In this document: one piece after another, positions 7,203 through 10,845 of the stretch
How the letters are laid out: every line of letters begins with the position of its first letter
Position numbering within the stretch: the stretch's first letter is position 1
Assembly (NCBI GenBank): GCA_029881855.1
Contig: JAOULU010000029.1
Coordinates: forward strand, 1-10,845
Length of the DNA stretch: 10,845 nt
DNA from: Nitrosomonas sp.
GTDB taxonomy: Bacteria; Pseudomonadota; Gammaproteobacteria; Burkholderiales; Nitrosomonadaceae
Direction of reading: 5' to 3'
The notes under the pieces: generated by a model
What the model was told of the DNA's origin: nothing
Seen by the model: only the letters and a program-made list of their open reading frames with translations
Database searches by the model: none
Translations under genes and position numbers: made by a program

Positions 7203-7895
7203 ATGGCGCGAATATCAAATCGTTACAAAACAATAGCGGAAAAAGCAGATAGGAATAAAGTCTATTCGTTGGATGAAGCGCTAGGGTTGGTAAAGGAAAC
7301 AGCGACTGCAAAGTTTGATGAATCGGTAGATGTGGCTGTTAACTTAGGTATTGACGCAAAGAAATCAGACCAATCTGTGCGCGGGTCCGTTGTTTTGCCG
7401 GCAGGTACCGGAAAAACAGTTCGAGTTGCCGTATTTGCGCAAGGTGATAAAGCGAAAGAAGCCGAAGAAGCAGGTGCCGATATTGTGGGTTTTGAGGATC
7501 TGGCAGCAGAAGTTAAGGCGGGTAATATTAACTTTGATGTTACTATCGCAAGCCCTGATGCAATGCGGGTTGTAGGACAGCTGGGTCAAATTTTAGGGCC
7601 GCGTAGTCTGATGCCTAACCCAAAAGTTGGTACAGTAACAGCTGATATTGCTGGTGCGGTTAAAAATGCAAAGGCAGGTCAGGTGCAATTTCGTGCTGAT
7701 AAATCTGGAATCATACACTGCACGATTGGTCGTGCTTCTTTTGGTGTTGATGCGTTGAAAAAGAATCTTGTGGCACTGGTTGAAGCACTTAATAAAGCGA
7801 AACCTGCCACATCTAAAGGCGTTTATCTTAAGCGTGTATCTGTTTCTAGCACCATGGGTATTGGTGTGCGGGTGGATCAAGCTAATATAACGTAA
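7203..7895 (+). CDS. rplA: 50S ribosomal protein L1
   Basis: L1 binds the mobile L1 stalk of 23S rRNA, helps release deacylated tRNA from the E site, and in E. coli represses the L11-L1 operon. The length of 230 residues is normal. Conserved parts include [20 protein letters not shown], the RNA-contacting [11 protein letters not shown] (136-146) and the C-terminal TMG (217-219). In the signature around 130-140 the usual GPRGLMPNPK reads [10 protein letters not shown], so Ser135 replaces a normally conserved Gly. Start ATG 7203 lies two bases after the rplK stop, with GAGGG just upstream. Confidence 0.98.
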   Translation: MARISNRYKTIAEKADRNKVYSLDEALGLVKETATAKFDESVDVAVNLGIDAKKSDQSVRGSVVLPAGTGKTVRVAVFAQGDKAKEAEEAGADIVGFEDLAAEVKAGNINFDVTIASPDAMRVVGQLGQILGPRSLMPNPKVGTVTADIAGAVKNAKAGQVQFRADKSGIIHCTIGRASFGVDALKKNLVALVEALNKAKPATSKGVYLKRVSVSSTMGIGVRVDQANIT

Positions 7896-7943
7896 TACTA
7901 AGAACTTTGGGCTGCTGAATTCTTTTTTTGTGTTCAGTGGGTT

Positions 7944-8095
7944 GTCAAAGACCGCGGGGGATCTTGTAGAATCAGCAATTGAATCTTTTGCTAGGTTTTA
8001 TGAGTCTTAAATACGATTGTTAATTGTTTGCGATTAGTGCCCAGCGTAGATGGTGTACCCAAAACGGGATATTTTTCCTGGTTTAAGGTCGCCAG
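7944..8095 (+). promoter_or_regulatory. L10 leader RNA (autoregulatory L10-L12 binding site)
   Basis: The long rplA-rplJ gap carries the conserved ends of the proteobacterial L10 leader. The 5' strand GTCAAAGACCG (7944-7954) can pair through ACCG (7951-7954) with TGGT (8051-8054). GGG (7956-7958) can pair with CCC (8040-8042), leaving the asymmetric loop AGCGTAGA (8043-8050). E. coli has the closely similar GCGTAGACGGTG, where the fold forms the kinked site bound by the L10-(L12)4 complex to repress its own translation. A side hairpin AGCAA/TTGCT (7974-7978 with 7988-7992) lies inside. The outer boundaries are approximate. Confidence 0.8.
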
Positions 8096-8166
8096 TTTGT
8101 AGTGTTCGGAGAATGAATTTTCATTACTGAATGCTGCTTTTACTGATGGAGAATGAACCTTGAGTC
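8080..8166 (+). promoter_or_regulatory. Possible start-codon-masking helix for rplJ
   Basis: GGTTTAAGGT (8080-8089) can form ten continuous pairs (seven Watson-Crick, three G·U) with ACCTTGAGTC (8157-8166). The helix would bury the TTG start codon at 8160-8162. It lies directly downstream of the L10 binding fold, where translational control is expected. The pairing is read directly from the sequence; its formation in the cell is inference. Confidence 0.35.
8108..8157 (+). repeat. Tandem GGAGAATGAA repeat in the rplJ leader
   Basis: GGAGAATGAA occurs at 8108-8117 and again at 8148-8157, exactly 40 nt apart. The second copy supplies the rplJ Shine-Dalgarno sequence (GGAG 8148-8151, eight bases before TTG 8160). 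Each copy contains an out-of-frame ATG leading to a five-codon frame (8113-8130 and 8153-8170). TTCATT (8120-8125) is complementary to AATGAA of either copy. Confidence 0.6.
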
Positions 8167-8681
8167 TTAATCTTGATGAGAAAAAAGCAATTGTAGCTGA
8201 AGTGAGTGCTCAAGTAGCTGATGCTCAGTCTATCATTGTTGCAGAGTATCGAGGAATGGAAGCTGGTCAAATGACGCAGCTTAGAGCTAAAACGCGTGAA
8301 TCAGGAATTTATTTTCGTGTTATAAAAAATTCATTGGTTCGACGAGCTGTTGCAGATACCCCATACGCGGGGCTAGCAGAGCATATGGTTGGTCCGCTTG
8401 CGTATGGAATTAGTTCCGATCCCGTTGCGGCAGCGAAAGTATTGCATGAATTTTCTAAAGATAATAAAGAATTCGTGATTAAAGCTGGTGCAATGGGTGA
8501 AAGCGTAATGTCTCTTGAAGATGTCAAGGCACTTGCTGCATTGCCAAGTCGAGAAGAATTGCTGTCCAAATTGATGGGTACCATGCAAGCCCCAATTGCC
8601 AAATTTGTTCGCACGCTTAATGAAGTACCTACAAAATTTGTGCGTGGATTGGCTGCGGTACGTGATAGCAAAGAAGCTTAA
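8160..8681 (+). CDS. rplJ: 50S ribosomal protein L10
   Basis: L10 anchors the L7/L12 dimers to the ribosome and, as the L10-L12 complex, represses its own mRNA. The 173-residue protein begins (M)[17 protein letters not shown], aligned with MALNLQDKQAIVAEVSE of E. coli, so TTG 8160 is the start. No in-frame ATG gives that N-terminus, and GGAG at 8148-8151 is well placed. The N-terminal rRNA/L11-binding domain includes [12 protein letters not shown] and [11 protein letters not shown]. The C-terminal helix that binds L12 dimers ends [15 protein letters not shown] start is rare for so abundant a protein and fits the tight leader control. rplL follows 51 nt later. Confidence 0.97.
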   Translation: MSLNLDEKKAIVAEVSAQVADAQSIIVAEYRGMEAGQMTQLRAKTRESGIYFRVIKNSLVRRAVADTPYAGLAEHMVGPLAYGISSDPVAAAKVLHEFSKDNKEFVIKAGAMGESVMSLEDVKALAALPSREELLSKLMGTMQAPIAKFVRTLNEVPTKFVRGLAAVRDSKEA

Positions 8682-8732
8682 GTTTCCACTTAAATACTTG
8701 TAATTTAAATTAGAAATAACCAGGAGAAAATA

Positions 8733-9116
8733 ATGGCTGTATCCAAAGAAGAAATTTTAGACGCAGTAGCAAACATGTCAGTACTTGATTTGTCTCAGCT
8801 AATAACTGAGATGGAAGAAAAGTTTGGTGTGTCTGCAGCTGCTGCCGCGGTTGCTGTAGCTGCGCCAGGTGCTGGTGGTGGTGATGGCGGTGGAGCTGCT
8901 GAGCAAACTGAATTCTCAGTAGTCTTAACTGCAGCAGGTGCTAGTAAAGTTAATGTTATTAAGGCAGTTAGAGCAATTACTGACTTGGGATTGAAAGAGG
9001 CTAAAGATTTGGTTGATAGTGCGCCTAAGCCAATTAAAGAAGGCATATCAAAAGAAGATGCCGAAGCAATTCAAAAACAACTGACAGATGCTGGTGCTTC
9101 TTGCGAAGTTAAATAA
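8733..9116 (+). CDS. rplL: 50S ribosomal protein L7/L12
   Basis: L7/L12 is the multicopy stalk protein that recruits and activates translational GTPases. The 127 residues comprise an N-terminal dimerisation and L10-binding domain (about 1-33, with [17 protein letters not shown]), a flexible hinge (about 35-58), and the C-terminal factor-binding domain (60-127). The last contains [23 protein letters not shown] and ends GASCEVK. The hinge carries GAGGGDGGG (46-54), richer in glycine than the Ala/Val/Glu hinge of E. coli. A strong AGGAG (8722-8726) seven bases before the ATG suits its higher synthesis rate relative to L10. Confidence 0.98.
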   Translation: MAVSKEEILDAVANMSVLDLSQLITEMEEKFGVSAAAAAVAVAAPGAGGGDGGGAAEQTEFSVVLTAAGASKVNVIKAVRAITDLGLKEAKDLVDSAPKPIKEGISKEDAEAIQKQLTDAGASCEVK

Positions 9117-9136
9117 AATTGCAATTGAAACTCCAG

Positions 9137-9174
9137 GGCTGGTAAGCAATTTTATGCTACCAGCCTTTGGTATT
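9137..9174 (+). terminator. Hairpin between rplL and rpoB, probable attenuator or processing site
   Basis: GGCTGGTA (9137-9144) pairs perfectly with TACCAGCC (9158-9165). After a bulged A (9145), GCA/TGC extends the stem to eleven pairs with a six-base loop. The hairpin is followed by TTTGGTATTT, only partly a U-tract. A leaky terminator between rplL and rpoB is well known in E. coli, where it keeps polymerase subunits below ribosomal proteins. An RNase cleavage site is the alternative. Confidence 0.6.
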
Positions 9175-9272
9175 TAGATCATCTTATGTTGTTATTGTGG
9201 GTTTCTAACTTAATTAATGATTATTTGGTCTCAATACTTTAATCCTCTGTCTTCTTCTCCTGGAGAAAATTC

Positions 9273-10845
9273 ATGAGCTATTCGTTCACCGAGAAAAAAC
9301 GTATCCGTAAAAGTTTTGCCAAACGTGCGAGCGTTTTGCCGATTCCCTTTCTTCTCGCTACTCAGCTCGAGTCATATGCATCATTCCTGCAAGAAAAGGT
9401 TGTGCCCAATAAGCGTAACAATCAGGGTTTGCAGGCTGCATTTAATTCAATCTTTCCAATTGAAAGTCATACCAAGAATGCTCGCCTAGATTTTATCAGT
9501 TATCAACTTGGTACACCGGTATTTGATGTTAAGGAGTGTCAGCAGCGTGGACTAACCTATGCATCTCCGTTGCGCGCTAAGGTGCGTCTGACGATTATGG
9601 ATAAAGAAGCTTCTAAGCCTACTGTAAAAGAAGTAAAGGAACAGGAGGTCTACATGGGAGAAATTCCTTTGATGACTGACACAGGTTCTTTTGTTATCAA
9701 TGGCACTGAGCGCGTAATTGTTTCGCAATTGCATCGTTCTCCTGGTGTGTTTTTTGAGCATGATAGAGGCAAAACACATTCATCTGGAAAATTATTATTT
9801 TCAGCACGTATTATTCCTTATCGTGGTTCGTGGCTGGATTTTGAATTTGACCCAAAAGATTGTCTCTTTTTCAGGATTGATCGTCGTCGTAAAATGCCTG
9901 TAACTACTTTATTGAAGGCGATTGGCTGTTCATCGGAACAAATTCTGGAAGATTTTTTTATTTTTGATTGTTTTGATTTTTCAAATAAAAATATCCAATT
10001 TGAATTAGTGCCGGAACGCTTGCGTGGCGAAGTAGCGAGTTTCGATATTCTTGATAAGAACAATGAGATTATTGTCCAAAAAGATAAACGAATTACAGCA
10101 AAACATATTCGTGAGTTACAGCAAGCTAAAATAAAACAGCTTGAAGTGCCGGATGAGTTTTTGTTGGGACGTATACTTGCACATAATGTCGTAGATAAAG
10201 AGACGGGTGAGGTCATTGCTTCGGTCAATGATGAGATTACCGAAGAAACATTGGAAAAACTACGTGAAGCTGGGATTAAAAAAATTAATACGCTTTATGT
10301 CAATGATCTTAATCATGGTGCCTACATTTCTCAAACATTGAGAATTGATGAAACAACAGATGAGATGACTGCTCAAGTTGCAATTTATCGTATGATGCGT
10401 CCTGGTGAGCCTCCAACAGAAGACGCTGTAAAAGCACTATTTGGTGGTTTGTTTTACTCGTCTGATCGTTATGATTTATCTGTTGTGGGGCGGATGAAGT
10501 TTAATCGACGTGTGGGTAGAACCGAATTAACCGGCTCACAGACATTGTCGAATGAAGATATTATTGATGTCATCAAAATATTAGTTGAACTGCGTAATGG
10601 ACGTGGTGAGATTGATGATATTGACCACTTAGGTAATCGACGAGTGCGTTCAGTCGGTGAACTGGCTGAAAATCAATTTAGATCAGGTTTGGTTCGCGTA
10701 GAGCGTGCAGTAAAGGAGCGTTTGAGCCAAGCCGAGTCGGACAATTTAATGCCGCATGATTTGATTAATGCTAAACCGGTGTCTGCGGCTGCGCGTGAAT
10801 TCTTTGGTTCTAGTCAGCTGTCTCAGTTTATGGATCAAACTAACC
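9273..10845 (+). CDS. rpoB: DNA-directed RNA polymerase subunit beta, N-terminal part (gene runs off the window)
   Basis: RpoB is the beta subunit that forms one side of the RNA polymerase cleft. The visible 524 codons start [18 protein letters not shown] after GGAG (9262-9265). They include the highly conserved [14 protein letters not shown] and [19 protein letters not shown] of the protrusion/lobe region. Further on are [69 protein letters not shown], and [15 protein letters not shown] at the very end. The last motif is the start of the rifampicin-resistance region. Residue 524 corresponds to E. coli 519, and the visible residues are the wild-type kind. The positions most often altered in resistance (E. 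coli 526 and 531) lie beyond the window. No frameshift is seen. Confidence 0.98.
   Translation, partial: MSYSFTEKKRIRKSFAKRASVLPIPFLLATQLESYASFLQEKVVPNKRNNQGLQAAFNSIFPIESHTKNARLDFISYQLGTPVFDVKECQQRGLTYASPLRAKVRLTIMDKEASKPTVKEVKEQEVYMGEIPLMTDTGSFVINGTERVIVSQLHRSPGVFFEHDRGKTHSSGKLLFSARIIPYRGSWLDFEFDPKDCLFFRIDRRRKMPVTTLLKAIGCSSEQILEDFFIFDCFDFSNKNIQFELVPERLRGEVASFDILDKNNEIIVQKDKRITAKHIRELQQAKIKQLEVPDEFLLGRILAHNVVDKETGEVIASVNDEITEETLEKLREAGIKKINTLYVNDLNHGAYISQTLRIDETTDEMTAQVAIYRMMRPGEPPTEDAVKALFGGLFYSSDRYDLSVVGRMKFNRRVGRTELTGSQTLSNEDIIDVIKILVELRNGRGEIDDIDHLGNRRVRSVGELAENQFRSGLVRVERAVKERLSQAESDNLMPHDLINAKPVSAAAREFFGSSQLSQFMDQTN

Noticed and set aside
7988..8017. Promoter-like TTGCTA ... TACGAT (18-base spacing) in the rplA-rplJ gap
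   Set aside because: Only four of six matches at each box, and transcription from it would omit the 5' half of the L10 leader.
8309..8671. 120-residue minus-strand frame opposite rplJ
   Set aside because: It is a shadow of the rplJ reading frame with no ribosome binding site or recognisable domain.
9818..10228. 136-residue minus-strand frame opposite rpoB
   Set aside because: rpoB is clearly coding here with conserved motifs throughout; the antisense frame shows no domain or start signal.

Overview
The window is the classic tRNA–tufB–secE–nusG–rplKAJL–rpoB core of a proteobacterial genome, preceded by the 5' end of fabI on the minus strand and two genes of a peptide-type ABC importer. The protein details (396-residue EF-Tu with a beta-type C-terminal half, three-span SecE, RpoB with DQTN at the start of its rifampicin region) and the AT-leaning codon use suggest a betaproteobacterium, most likely Nitrosomonadales (Nitrosomonas-like). 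That placement is from memory of family sequences and was not tested by a search.

Layout. Bases 1-244 hold the start of fabI on the minus strand, with a TATAAT promoter in the divergent gap. Bases 382-3587 hold a large family-5 solute-binding lipoprotein with an extra C-terminal membrane span, followed by one DppB/OppB-type permease. The second permease and the ATPases that such importers need are not in the window. Bases 3588-3827 carry no convincing gene. A strong sigma-70-type promoter (TTGACT, 17 nt, CATAAT, GC-rich discriminator) then drives tRNA-Tyr, tRNA-Gly, tRNA-Thr and tuf. tRNA-Trp, secE and nusG follow without a recognisable terminator.

From 6769 on are the large-subunit proteins L11 and L1, a 264-nt gap holding the autoregulatory L10 leader RNA, then L10 and L7/L12. 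A hairpin lies between rplL and rpoB, and rpoB runs off the end of the window just inside its rifampicin-resistance region.

The genes supply one process, gene expression: charged tRNAs and EF-Tu feed the ribosome, L11/L1/L10/L12 build the stalk and factor-binding region, SecE is the translocon subunit, and NusG and RpoB belong to transcription. No new biological system was found. The most interesting parts are the rplJ leader, where repeats and complementary segments could mask an unusual TTG start, the apparently incomplete ABC importer, and substitutions at normally conserved glycines in L11 and L1.
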